Below, piece after piece: positions 24,172 to 33,931 of a stretch of DNA of 64,000 bases. The notes beneath the pieces were generated by a model, which did no database searches, was not told the origin of the DNA, and saw nothing but the letters and a program-made list of their open reading frames with translations. The stretch is from the NCBI GenBank assembly GCA_035765045.1, contig DASTYI010000099.1, positions 1 through 64,000 of the forward strand, written 5' to 3'. The stretch is from Iamia sp035765045 (GTDB lineage: Bacteria > Actinomycetota > Acidimicrobiia > Acidimicrobiales > Iamiaceae). The translations under genes were made by a program, and so were the position numbers. The first letter of the stretch is position 1, and each line of letters opens with the position of its first letter.

Positions 24172-24183
24172 CCGCCCCGCCCT

Positions 24184-24237
24184 CCGAACTGGTGTCACCA
24201 GAGGGACCGGCCGGTCCTCCTGGTGACACCGGTTCGG
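24184..24237. repeat. 54-bp palindrome, family A, left copy
   Basis: Two 27-bp arms pair at 24 of 27 positions. Each half reads CCGAACnGGTGTCACCAG followed by about nine more bases, with essentially no loop. It lies between two convergent genes and could act as a two-way terminator. It is 91% identical (49/54) to the copy at 25265-25318, and G-rich inner flanks (GGAGGGGTGG...CGGGGG) are also shared in inverted orientation. Confidence 0.9.
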
Positions 24238-24259
24238 GGAGGGGTGGGGCGGGGGCCCC

Positions 24260-25210
24260 TCAGGCAGCGGGGCGACGGGCGCGGAGGTCCCACCAGGCCG
24301 AGCGCACCTTGGCGGCCGTGGCGACCGGCCGGTGCCACACGTCGCGGTCGGTGACATCGACGACGACGTAGCCGTCCCGCTCGAGCTGGCGCCGGCGACG
24401 GGCGTCGTGGGCCCGATCGGTCAGGGCCGTGTGGTAGCGCTCGCTGTTGACCTCGACGACGAGCGGGGCCTCGACGGCCAGGAAGTCGACCCGACCGGTC
24501 CACCGGTCCTCGCCACCGACATCGACCTGGCGGCGCATGAGCGGCAGGTCGTGGTCGCGGACGATCTGGTGGAAGCGCGACTCGAGCCCGCTCGCCGGCG
24601 GGACGTAGTCGGCGGGCAGGGAGGCGAGCAGCTCGCGCACCGCCGCCGAACCGGGACGGCCCCGTCCGAGCACCGGCTCCAGCTCGGTCGCCAGCGAGGG
24701 CCCCGAGAGCAGGCGCTGGCTCCAGTACCAGTCCACGATGCGCCGGAGCCGCTCGGGGTGGACGCGCCCGGCCAGCTCCAGGACGTTCAACGACGGCCGC
24801 ACCGTGGGCACGCCGTCGACCACCGCAGCGAACGGGCCGAGGGGGTACCGGGGATGGTGGACGACGGCGAGGTCCGAACGCTGGGTTCGCGAGCTGCGGT
24901 GCCGCACCACGACGATCTCCACCGGGTCGTCGATGACGAAGGCGGGGTGGCCCCAGGCGGCCGCGGCCGAGCCGTGCGAGAGCAGGGCCGACGGGCCGGC
25001 GTCGAGGACGGCCGCCAGCGCCCGCTGCTGGGGCGTGCGGGGCGCGCCCCGCCGGCGGAGCACCCGTTCGCCGATCGGCTCCCAGCGCCCGGCGCGGGCG
25101 GCATGGGCCCAGCCCGAGGCGGCCACGCCGATGGCGAGCGCCTGGTCACGTCGGACGAGGCCGTGCTGCCGCTCGGCGATCAGGGCGAGGACGGGATCGG
25201 TGGCATCCAT
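24260..25210 (-). CDS. AbiEi-like wHTH + DUF559 (Vsr-like nuclease fold) protein, copy 1
   Basis: A 316-residue protein. Residues about 1-75 form an AbiEi-type winged helix (HGLVRRDQALAIG...RAGRWEPIGERV). The middle has a conserved VVDGVPTVRPSLNVLELA segment. Residues about 210-300 match DUF559, a PD-(D/E)xK relative of very-short-patch repair endonuclease, with RVDFLA (Asp), LVVEVNSERYH (Glu-x-Asn) and a closing GYVVVDVTDRDV. The usual Lys of ExK is Asn. Such genes are abundant in actinobacteria, often in many copies, with unknown function. Palindromes sit on both sides. A paralogue is at 37994-38950. Confidence 0.88.
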   Translation of the reverse strand: MDATDPVLALIAERQHGLVRRDQALAIGVAASGWAHAARAGRWEPIGERVLRRRGAPRTPQQRALAAVLDAGPSALLSHGSAAAAWGHPAFVIDDPVEIVVVRHRSSRTQRSDLAVVHHPRYPLGPFAAVVDGVPTVRPSLNVLELAGRVHPERLRRIVDWYWSQRLLSGPSLATELEPVLGRGRPGSAAVRELLASLPADYVPPASGLESRFHQIVRDHDLPLMRRQVDVGGEDRWTGRVDFLAVEAPLVVEVNSERYHTALTDRAHDARRRRQLERDGYVVVDVTDRDVWHRPVATAAKVRSAWWDLRARRPAA

Positions 25211-25264
25211 GGCGCCATCTCACCAGGGGGGTGCGACAGCGAGACCCCCGCCACCCCTCCCCCT

Positions 25265-25318
25265 CCGAACCGGTGTCACCAGAGGGACCGGCGGGTCCTT
25301 CTGGTGACACCAGTTCGA
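25265..25318. repeat. 54-bp palindrome, family A, right copy
   Basis: Arms of 27 bp pair at 23 of 27 positions, with the same half-site CCGAACCGGTGTCACCAG. It ends 5 nt before the amidohydrolase stop and begins 54 nt upstream of the DUF559 gene start. It could therefore serve as terminator for the former and as an upstream element for the latter. Confidence 0.9.
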
Positions 25319-25323
25319 GGGGG

Positions 25324-26253
25324 TCAGGGGGCCGGGGGTGGGGGGACCTCGGGGATGGAGAAGACGCGGGAGGCGTTGTGGCGGAGGAACTTGGGCCAGA
25401 CGTCGGGCGTGAAGCCGACGGCGGGGAGCTCGCCGAAGATGCGGTCGAGGGTGAGGCCGGCGGCGTAGTAGCCGGCGTACATGACCTTGTCGGCGCCCCG
25501 GCTGTTGGCGAAGCGGATGATCTCCTCGGGGTAGTACTTCGGGGCGAAGGCCGAGGTCGAGTAGTGCAGGCCCGGGTACTTGAGCATCAGCTTGACCATC
25601 AGCTCGGTCCACGGGTCGGCGCCGTGGCGGACGACGATCTGGAGCTCGGGCCAGAACCAGCACACCTCGTCGAGGAGGATCGGGAGCTGCGGGGCCATCG
25701 GGATGCGGGGCCCGGGCACGCCGGCGTAGACGACGATCGGGCGGCCGATCTCGATGCACTTGGCGTAGATGGGGTACATCCGCTTGTCGTCCAGCGGGAC
25801 CTGCGGGATCAGCCCGGTGCCCCACACGTGGACGCACTTGAGCGAGTCGCCCCACTCCTCGACGGCGGCGTCGATGGCCCGGAGGGCGCCGATGCCCTCG
25901 TTGGGGTCGACGTTGAGCAGGCCGGCGAAGTGCTGCGGGTGCTCGCGCACGGCCCGCTTGGAGTGCTCGTTCTCGTGGATGCCGACGAGGAAGGTCGAGA
26001 TGCGGTGCTTGGCCATCTCGCCCAGGACGACCTGGACCGGGTCGTCGACCTCGGCGTCGTCGAACTTGGGCACCCCCTTGAACATGTACTCGGCCGGCAT
26101 CTCCATGTCCTTGGTGCCGGCGTCGTTGGCGAGCTGCCGGATGCGGTCGTACTTGGCCGCCTGGTTGGCCCGGGTGTCGGGCATGGACAGGAAGGTGTCG
26201 ATCACGCCGCCCGCCTGGGCGGCCGCGAAGCCGGAGGGATCGGAGGAGGTCAC
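25324..26253 (-). CDS. Amidohydrolase-2 (ACMSD-like) fold protein lacking canonical metal ligands
   Basis: A 309-residue TIM-barrel protein of the amidohydrolase-2 family, recognised by the overall order KCVHVWG, PIVVYAG and LQIVVRHGADPW. The N-terminal HxH is replaced (VIDTFLSMP) and the late 'SD.P' Asp segment reads VMYAGYYAAG, so the usual metal site is missing and classical hydrolysis or decarboxylation is doubtful. The start is GTG at 26253 with TAGGGT 7 nt upstream. A KstR-like palindrome overlaps the promoter, suggesting a role in sterol, fatty-acid or CoA-ester catabolism. Confidence 0.85.
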   Translation of the reverse strand: MTSSDPSGFAAAQAGGVIDTFLSMPDTRANQAAKYDRIRQLANDAGTKDMEMPAEYMFKGVPKFDDAEVDDPVQVVLGEMAKHRISTFLVGIHENEHSKRAVREHPQHFAGLLNVDPNEGIGALRAIDAAVEEWGDSLKCVHVWGTGLIPQVPLDDKRMYPIYAKCIEIGRPIVVYAGVPGPRIPMAPQLPILLDEVCWFWPELQIVVRHGADPWTELMVKLMLKYPGLHYSTSAFAPKYYPEEIIRFANSRGADKVMYAGYYAAGLTLDRIFGELPAVGFTPDVWPKFLRHNASRVFSIPEVPPPPAP

Positions 26254-26273
26254 GCCGACGACCCTACGCGAAA

Positions 26274-26289
26274 CGAGAACGCGTTCTAG
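26274..26289. promoter_or_regulatory. KstR-like TetR-family operator
   Basis: AGAACGCGTTCT (26276-26287) is a perfect palindrome. The 16-bp extension is symmetric at 7 of 8 pairs and matches the KstR consensus TnnAACnnGTTnnA, best form CTAGAACnnGTTCTAG. It lies between the predicted -10 (TAGGGT, 26261-26266) and -35 of the leftward amidohydrolase gene, ideal for repression. Confidence 0.7.
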
Positions 26290-26292
26290 TGC

Positions 26293-26820
26293 CTACCGGG
26301 CCCGGGTCCAGGTCGGGGTGTCGTCGTCGGGGGCGTCGGGGTCGGTGACCCGGACGCCGACGTCGAGGGTGGCGAGCAGGGCGTCGAGGTCGTCGACGCT
26401 GCGCGTGACCGAGCGGTGGGTGAACCACAGGAACGGGAACCACGGCGCCCACCGCACCGGAGGGGCCGAGCGGCGCACCACCAGAGCGCCCTGGCGCATC
26501 CCCCCGGCCCCGGCCCGGGCCACCTCGACGGCGGCGACGTCGGCCCACGGCACCTCCTCGACCCGTCGCATCCAGCTCACCGCCAGCCCCGTGGCGTCGG
26601 CCCGCGACCAGGCGGTGGCGGCGATGAAGGCGACCGAGCCCAGCCAGCCGGCGCTGACCAGGGCGACGAGGCCCACGAGGACCTCGCCGCTGACGATCCC
26701 GAGGACGGCGAGCACGGCGCTGCCCGCCGCCACCACGGCCATCACCTGGGTCGGCCCCGTGGGCGGCCGCACCTCCAACGAGGCCGAGCCGGCATCGGCG
26801 TCGGAGCCGGGATCGGACAC
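26293..26820 (-). CDS. Membrane protein with PH-like domain (175 aa)
   Basis: Two membrane helices (about residues 25-72, VMAVVAAGSAVLAVLGIVSG and LVGLVALVSAGWLGSVAFIAA) are followed by a PH-like strand pattern (TGLAVSWMRRVEEVPWADVAAVEVAR...ALVVRRS) and an acidic tail. This matches small actinobacterial PH-domain proteins. The GTG at 26820 lies 7 nt after the kgd stop codon. An upstream GTG at 26847 would overlap kgd. It is probably in the kgd transcript. Function unknown. Confidence 0.75.
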   Translation of the reverse strand: MSDPGSDADAGSASLEVRPPTGPTQVMAVVAAGSAVLAVLGIVSGEVLVGLVALVSAGWLGSVAFIAATAWSRADATGLAVSWMRRVEEVPWADVAAVEVARAGAGGMRQGALVVRRSAPPVRWAPWFPFLWFTHRSVTRSVDDLDALLATLDVGVRVTDPDAPDDDTPTWTRAR

Positions 26821-26827
26821 CGGCGGC

Positions 26828-29800
26828 CTAGAGGCCGTCGAAGGCACGGGTCAGGATCTCGTCCTGCTCCTGGACGTGGATGGCGTGGCTGCCGCCGGCG
26901 GGCGAGCCCGACCCGACCCGCGAGACCTCGCGGTACTTGATGCCCTCGGGCACCAGCGGCCACAGCCGCTCGCCGACGAAGCTGCGCGGCCCCATGTTGT
27001 CGGGCTCCTCCTGGAGCCAGACGACCTCGTCGATGCCGCTGTAGCGCTGGAGCAGCTCGCGGATCCGGGCCCGGGGGAACGGGTACAGCTGCTCGACCCG
27101 GATCACGGCGGCCGGGGCGCCCAGCTCGTCGCGCCGGGCGATGGCGTCGTGGCCGACCTTGCCCGAGCAGAACACGAGCCGCTTCACCGACTCGGCGTCC
27201 TCCACGGCCGGGTCGTCGAGCACCTCCTGGAACGAGCCCGAGAACAGGTCGCCCACCGAGGACCGGGCCGACTTGGCCCGCAGCAGCGACTTGGGGGTGA
27301 AGATCACCAGCGGCTTGAGGATGTCGTGGTGCATCTGCCGGCGCAGCAGGTGGAAGTACTGAGCCGAGGTCGAGGCGTTGCAGACCTGCATGTTGTCCTC
27401 GGCGCACAGGGTGAGGAACCGCTCGATGCGGGCCGAGCTGTGCTCGGGGCCCTGGCCCTCGTAACCGTGCGGGAGCAGCAGGGTGAGGCCCGAGCGCTGG
27501 CCCCACTTGTCCTCGGCGGCGGCGTAGTACTGGTCGATGACGATCTGGGCGCCGTTGATGAAGTCGCCGAACTGCGCCTCCCACAGCACGAGCGTCTTGT
27601 CGGCCGCGATCACCGAGTAGCCGTACTCGAAGCCGAGGGCGGCGTACTCCGAGAGCAGCGAGTCGTAGATCCAGATCTTCGCCTGGTCGGGGTCGAGGTG
27701 GGCCAGCGGGGCGTGCTCGGCACCGGTCTCGTAGTCGACGAGGACGCTGTGGCGCTGCGAGAAGGTGCCGCGCCGCGAGTCCTGGCCGGCGAGGCGGATG
27801 TTGGTGCCCTCGAGCAGGAGCGAGCCGAAGGCGAGGGCCTCGGCCAGCGCCCAGTCGACCTCGCCGCCCTCGAACATCTTGTCGCGGGTCTGGAACTGCT
27901 TGGCCAGCTTGGGGTGGACGGTGAAGCCCTCGGGCCGCTCCGACAGCTTGGCGTAGATGCGGTCGATCGTCTCGGACGGCACGCCCGTCTGGACGTGGGG
28001 CAGGACGCCGCGGGCGGGCGCCGGCGGCTTGGCCCGGATCTCACCCTCGGGGGCGTGGGACCGGGTCTCCTCCAGGGCGGTGGCGAGCTTGGCCGAGAAG
28101 TCGTCGAGGGCGGCCTCGGCCTCCTCGATCGAGATGTCGCCGCGGCGCACGAGGGCCTCGGTGTAGAGCTTGCGGACCGAGCGGCGGGCGTCGATCCGCT
28201 TGTACATCAGCGGCTGGGTGTAGCTCGGGTCGTCGCCCTCGTTGTGGCCGTGCCGGCGGTAGCAGACCATGTCGATGACGACGTCCTTGCGGAACCGCTG
28301 GCGGTAGTCGTAGGCCAGCCGGGCGACCCGGACGCAGGCCTCGGGGTCGTCGCCGTTGACGTGGAAGATCGGGGCCTGGACCATCTTGGCCACGTCGGTG
28401 CAGTACTCCGAGCTGCGGGCCGAGTCGGGCGGGGTGGTGAAGCCCAGCTGGTTGTTGATGATCAGGTGGATCGTGCCGCCGACGCGGTAGCCCTTGATGC
28501 TCGACAGGTTGAGCGTCTCGGCCACCACGCCCTGGCCGGCGAAGGCGGCGTCGCCGTGGACGAGGACGGGCAGGACGGAGAAGGCGCGGGGGTCGTTGAT
28601 CTCGTCCTGGCGGGCCCGGGCCATGCCGACGACGACGGGGTCGACCGTCTCGAGGTGGCTCGGGTTGGCGGCCAGCTCGACGGTGATCTCGTGGCCGTGG
28701 CGGGACCGGTAGACGCCCCGCTGGCCGAGGTGGTACTTCACGTCGCCGGAGCCCTGGGTGGACTCGGGGTCGATGTAGCCCTCGAACTCGGTGAACAGCT
28801 TGTCGAGGCTCTTGCCCACGATGTTGGTGAGGACGTTGAGCCGGCCCCGGTGGGCCATGCCGATGATGGCGCCGTGGAGGGCGAAGGAGGCGGCCCGCTC
28901 CAAGATGGCGTCGAGGATCGGGATGGCCGACTCGGCGCCCTCGATGCCGAAGCGCTTCTGGCCGAGGTACTTGGTGCCGAGGAACTTCTCGAAGGCCTCG
29001 GCGGCGTTGACCATGCCGAGGATGTGGCGCTGGTCCTCGGGCGGGAGGAAGGTGTCGGCCCCCTCGACCTGCTCCTGGATCCAGGCCGTCTCCTCCGGCT
29101 CCTGGATGTGCATGTACTCGATGCCGACCCGGCGGCAGTAGGCGTTGCGGAGCACGCCGAGGATGTCGCCGAGCACCATCCGCTCGTTGCCGGCCAGCCC
29201 GTCGGCGAGGAACTCGCGGTCGAGGTCCCAGATCGTCAGCCCGTAGGTGGCCGGGTCGAGCTCCGGGTGCATCTGCGGCTCCTTGGCCGCCAGCGGGTCG
29301 AGGTCGGCGATCAGGTGGCCGCGCACGCGGTACCGGTTGATCAGCGTCTGGACGTGGATCTGCTTCTGGAGGGTCGACTCCTCCTTGTCCACCGGGTTGG
29401 TGTCCTGGAGCCAGCGGACCGCCTCGTAGGGCACGCCGATCGAGCGGAACACGCCGTCGTAGAAGTCGCCCTCGCCCATCAGCAGCTCGTGGACCCGCTT
29501 GAGGAAGAGGCCCGACTCGGCGCCCTGGATGATGCGGTGGTCGTAGGTCGAGGTGACCGTCATGACCTTCGAGACGCCGAGGTCGGCGAGGGCCTCGGGG
29601 TCGGCGCCCTGGAAGGCGGTCGGGTAGTCGAGCCGGCCGACGCCGACGATCACGCCCTGGCCCGGCATCAGCCGGGGCACCGACTGGACGGTGCCGATGG
29701 TGCCGGGGTTGGTGAGGGTGACGGTGGCCCCGGCGAAGTCGTCGGGGCTGAGCTTGTTGGTGCGGACCTTGCGGATCAGCTCCTCGTAGGCGGCCCAGAA

Positions 29801-30562
29801 GCCGGCGAAGTCGAGGCCCGAGGCGTCGCGGATGACCGGGACGAGGAGGGTGCGGGTGCCGTCCTTCTTCTCCAGGTCGACGGCGAGGCCGAGGTTCACC
29901 TGCTCGTTGGTGATCTTGCGGGGCTTGCCGTCGGGGCCCTCGACGTAGGTGTTGTTCATCGCCGGGACGGTGTCGGCGATGGCCCGCACGACGGCGTAGC
30001 CGATGATGTGGGTGAAGCTGACCTTCCCGCCCCGGGTGCGGGACAGGTAGCCGTTGATCACCTTGCGGTTGACCTCGAGCAGCTTGGCCGGCACCTCGCG
30101 GAAGCTGGTGGCCGTGGGGACCTCCAGGCTCGCCTCCATGTTGGCGACGATCCGGGCGGCGGCGCCGCGGAGCGGCTCGCCCGGGACCTCGCCCGCGTCG
30201 GCCTTCTCGGCCTTCGGCTTCTCGGCCGTCGCCGCCGGCTTCGGGGCGTCGGCCGACGTGGCCCCCTTGGCCTCGGCCTTGTCCTTGCTCTCCCGGGTCT
30301 GGGCGCTGCCGGCGGCGGGGGCGGCCACCGGGTCGGCGGCCTCGCTCTTCTGGCCGTTGGCCGCCGGCTTCGCCGCCGGTGCCGGTGCGGTGGCGGCCGG
30401 CCCCTCCGAGCCCGACGGCCCCGCCGGCGTGTAGCCGGCGAAGAACTCCTGCCAGCTCTCGCTCACCGAGGACGGGTCCTCGGCGTAGCTCTCGTACATC
30501 TCGTCCACGAGCCAGGCGTTGGGGCCCAGCGTGTCGGCAGGCGGCGCAGCTTCCTCAGGCAT
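26828..30562 (-). CDS. kgd: Multifunctional 2-oxoglutarate decarboxylase/dehydrogenase E1-E2 (Kgd)
   Basis: A 1244-residue TCA-cycle enzyme of the actinobacterial fused type (M. tuberculosis Kgd is about 1230). It combines a ThDP-dependent 2-oxoglutarate dehydrogenase E1 with a succinyltransferase (E2) core. Order: an E1 N-terminal arm (NAWLVDEMYESYAEDPSSVS), an Ala/Pro/Lys linker (about 60-140), an E2 catalytic domain with YDHRIIQGAESG (about 150-370), then the E1 part with GDAAFAGQGVVAETLNLS, VNGDDPEAC and YRRHGHNEGDDPSYTQP. There is no lipoyl domain, as expected for this family. The start is ATG at 30562. Confidence 0.97.
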   Translation of the reverse strand: MPEEAAPPADTLGPNAWLVDEMYESYAEDPSSVSESWQEFFAGYTPAGPSGSEGPAATAPAPAAKPAANGQKSEAADPVAAPAAGSAQTRESKDKAEAKGATSADAPKPAATAEKPKAEKADAGEVPGEPLRGAAARIVANMEASLEVPTATSFREVPAKLLEVNRKVINGYLSRTRGGKVSFTHIIGYAVVRAIADTVPAMNNTYVEGPDGKPRKITNEQVNLGLAVDLEKKDGTRTLLVPVIRDASGLDFAGFWAAYEELIRKVRTNKLSPDDFAGATVTLTNPGTIGTVQSVPRLMPGQGVIVGVGRLDYPTAFQGADPEALADLGVSKVMTVTSTYDHRIIQGAESGLFLKRVHELLMGEGDFYDGVFRSIGVPYEAVRWLQDTNPVDKEESTLQKQIHVQTLINRYRVRGHLIADLDPLAAKEPQMHPELDPATYGLTIWDLDREFLADGLAGNERMVLGDILGVLRNAYCRRVGIEYMHIQEPEETAWIQEQVEGADTFLPPEDQRHILGMVNAAEAFEKFLGTKYLGQKRFGIEGAESAIPILDAILERAASFALHGAIIGMAHRGRLNVLTNIVGKSLDKLFTEFEGYIDPESTQGSGDVKYHLGQRGVYRSRHGHEITVELAANPSHLETVDPVVVGMARARQDEINDPRAFSVLPVLVHGDAAFAGQGVVAETLNLSSIKGYRVGGTIHLIINNQLGFTTPPDSARSSEYCTDVAKMVQAPIFHVNGDDPEACVRVARLAYDYRQRFRKDVVIDMVCYRRHGHNEGDDPSYTQPLMYKRIDARRSVRKLYTEALVRRGDISIEEAEAALDDFSAKLATALEETRSHAPEGEIRAKPPAPARGVLPHVQTGVPSETIDRIYAKLSERPEGFTVHPKLAKQFQTRDKMFEGGEVDWALAEALAFGSLLLEGTNIRLAGQDSRRGTFSQRHSVLVDYETGAEHAPLAHLDPDQAKIWIYDSLLSEYAALGFEYGYSVIAADKTLVLWEAQFGDFINGAQIVIDQYYAAAEDKWGQRSGLTLLLPHGYEGQGPEHSSARIERFLTLCAEDNMQVCNASTSAQYFHLLRRQMHHDILKPLVIFTPKSLLRAKSARSSVGDLFSGSFQEVLDDPAVEDAESVKRLVFCSGKVGHDAIARRDELGAPAAVIRVEQLYPFPRARIRELLQRYSGIDEVVWLQEEPDNMGPRSFVGERLWPLVPEGIKYREVSRVGSGSPAGGSHAIHVQEQDEILTRAFDGL

Positions 30563-30635
30563 CGCCGTCCACCCTACCGACCACCTCTCCGTCCCGTTTT
30601 CGCCTCTGAGCACGGATCGGAGCATCCTCGTGGCC

Positions 30636-31166
30636 ATGGCCGACGTCACCTCCCCCGACGACCCCTTCGCCGACGTGTGGGCCGGCAACGCCGCCCACGC
30701 CGCGGCCTTCTCCCTGGGCGGGCTGACGGGCCAGGCCGCGCGCCACCTCACCGTGGTGACGTGCATGGACACCCGGATCGACCCGCTGGCCGTGCTCGGG
30801 CTCCAGCCCGGCGACGCCAAGATCATCCGCAGCGCCGGTGCCCGGATCACCGACAACGCCCTGCGCTCGCTGATCCTCGCCGTCCGGCTGCTGAGCGGCA
30901 CCCGGGTGCTCCTGATGCCCCACACCGACTGCGGGTTGGTCGGTACCGACGACGGCATCCGGGAGAAGCTGGCCGCCGCCACCGGGCGCCCCGTCGACGA
31001 CCCGGCGATCGCCTCCTACGAGCCGTGCGCCATCGCCAGCCCGTCGGGCGGCATCGCCGAGGACGTGGCCCGGATCCGGGCCGAGCCGCTGCTCGGGCCC
31101 GACCTGTTGATCGCCGCCGCCGTCTACGACGTGGCGACGGGCGCGCTGGAGCCCGTGGCGGTCTGA
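30636..31166 (+). CDS. Beta-class carbonic anhydrase-like protein
   Basis: A 176-residue protein with zinc ligands Cys43 and Asp45-Arg47 (CMDTRID) and His96/Cys99 (HTDCGL), the short type II-like beta-CA common in actinobacteria. It interconverts CO2 and bicarbonate. It is divergent from kgd across 73 nt. A GTG two codons upstream is an alternative start. Confidence 0.92.
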   Translation: MADVTSPDDPFADVWAGNAAHAAAFSLGGLTGQAARHLTVVTCMDTRIDPLAVLGLQPGDAKIIRSAGARITDNALRSLILAVRLLSGTRVLLMPHTDCGLVGTDDGIREKLAAATGRPVDDPAIASYEPCAIASPSGGIAEDVARIRAEPLLGPDLLIAAAVYDVATGALEPVAV

Positions 31167-31197
31167 TCCGGGGCGGGGCGATCGGCGCCCTCGCTGC

Positions 31198-31362
31198 TCA
31201 GGAGGGGCGGGGCGGGGTCGCCCGGCGGGCCTGGTCGGCCTCGTAGGCGGCGACGGTGTCGACGCCGTCGCGCAGGTCGATCACGATCGGCTCGGCCACC
31301 GCCGTCGCCGGCTCCGGCGCATCCCCACGCCCGTCCTCGATCTGCTCGTCGCGTCCACTCAC
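31198..31362 (-). CDS. Possible small acidic protein (54 aa)
   Basis: A short frame with the high-GC third-position bias of real genes. It begins with GTG at 31362, preceded by GGGGG 7 nt upstream. The peptide is acidic, with one strand-like segment (EPIVIDLRDGVDTVAAYEADQA). No family is recognised. If it is not a gene, 31167-31523 is a 357-bp intergenic region. Confidence 0.4.
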   Translation of the reverse strand: MSGRDEQIEDGRGDAPEPATAVAEPIVIDLRDGVDTVAAYEADQARRATPPRPS

Positions 31363-31485
31363 GATCGACCCCCGGGTCGGCCTCGTCGTCCCCACCAGCA
31401 TGCCACGCCGCCGCGGAGCGTGGCGGGATCCCGGACATCAGCACGATCCGTATCGGTGGTGGCGTGCGCTGCCATCGGCGGGGTC

Positions 31486-31521
31486 GGGTCCCGGAGCAGG
31501 CGCTCGCTAGCGTCGGGACCC
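31486..31521. promoter_or_regulatory. Inverted repeat around the ettA -10 region
   Basis: GGGTCCCG (31486-31493) and CGGGACCC (31514-31521) are perfect 8-bp arms spaced 20 bp apart. They flank the TAGCGT hexamer (31508-31513), which lies 10 nt before the ettA ATG. This may be an operator or a 5' hairpin. Confidence 0.4.
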
Positions 31522-31523
31522 TC

Positions 31524-33199
<1,676 letters not shown>

Positions 33200-33203
<4 letters not shown>

Positions 33204-33895
33204 CCGCCTGTCGCGGCCTGCTCGGCGGCGATGGCGGCCAGCTCGGCGGTGATGCCGGGCCGTTCGGCAAGCGGCGTGCGGTACCGGCCCCCGCCGGTCA
33301 GCCAACGCCCCCACACCCTGAGGACCGACACGGCCGGTCGGGTCTCCGCGGCGCGCCGCATGCCGGCCTCGATGGCCGCCCCGACCTCACCCGGGCGCAC
33401 GGCGGCGACCGCGACCCCGTGCTCGTGGAGCAGCCGCCGCGCCGCCCGGTGGCGCCGGACGCACGCGGCCACGTCGACCCGACGGGCGGCCACCTCCATG
33501 AGAACGTTGGGAAGGGGGGCCACTTGGGCGTACGAGGTCGTGAGCAACGTGCGATCGCCACGGATCTCCGTCTCGACCTGGACGAGGATCGGACCGCCGA
33601 GGAGCAGGCCGCGCCGCCCCATCACGTAGGCCGTCGACCCGTCGGGGTGGACCAGCGCCACCATCGGCGACGAGCGGGGCTGGCTCGGCACGCGGCCGCA
33701 GGAGTCGACGACGTAACCCTCGTCCACCAGCGCCGCCGTCGCCGTGGCCAGGGCGGCGTGCTCCGGGCCGGGAGCCACCGGTGCCCACCGCGCCGTGCCC
33801 ATCTCGTCGTAGACCGAGCCGACCATCGACCGGTTCACGACGACCGTGAGCCCGAGGAACGCCAGGAAGACCACCAGGAGCCACACCCACGCCAC
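33200..33895 (-). CDS. Hypothetical single-pass membrane protein (231 aa)
   Basis: An N-terminal membrane helix (residues 2-21, AWVWLLVVFLAFLGLTVVV) is followed by about 200 residues of mixed structure, including a strand-rich HPDGSTAYVMGRRGLLLGGPILVQVETEI segment, and an Ala-rich C-terminal helix. I do not recognise a family. It overlaps the convergent ettA end by 4 nt. Codon use is like its neighbours. Confidence 0.75.
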
Positions 33896-33931
33896 CCTCC
33901 CGTCGTCGGCGGGGGGCGGGCAGGGTTGAGG

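Larger units (their letters stand above)
24184..25318. mobile_element. Palindrome-bracketed AbiEi/DUF559 unit (putative element, family A)
   Basis: A 1135-bp unit made of two 91%-identical 54-bp palindromes with inverted G/C-rich inner flanks around a single gene. No transposase, integrase or target-site duplication is evident. The call rests on the repeat symmetry and on a second unit with the same plan at 37.85-39.09 kb. The alternative is a chance placement of a gene between two terminator-like REP copies. Confidence 0.45.

Noticed and set aside
24184..25318. Classical insertion sequence
   Set aside because: No DDE, Y1 or serine/tyrosine recombinase is encoded and no target duplication is clear, so it is listed only as a putative palindrome-bracketed unit.
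25769..31246. A plus-strand open frame of about 1,800 codons opposite kgd
   Set aside because: Antisense shadow of kgd and its neighbours, rich in Leu-Gly-Val-Asp shuffles with no motif.
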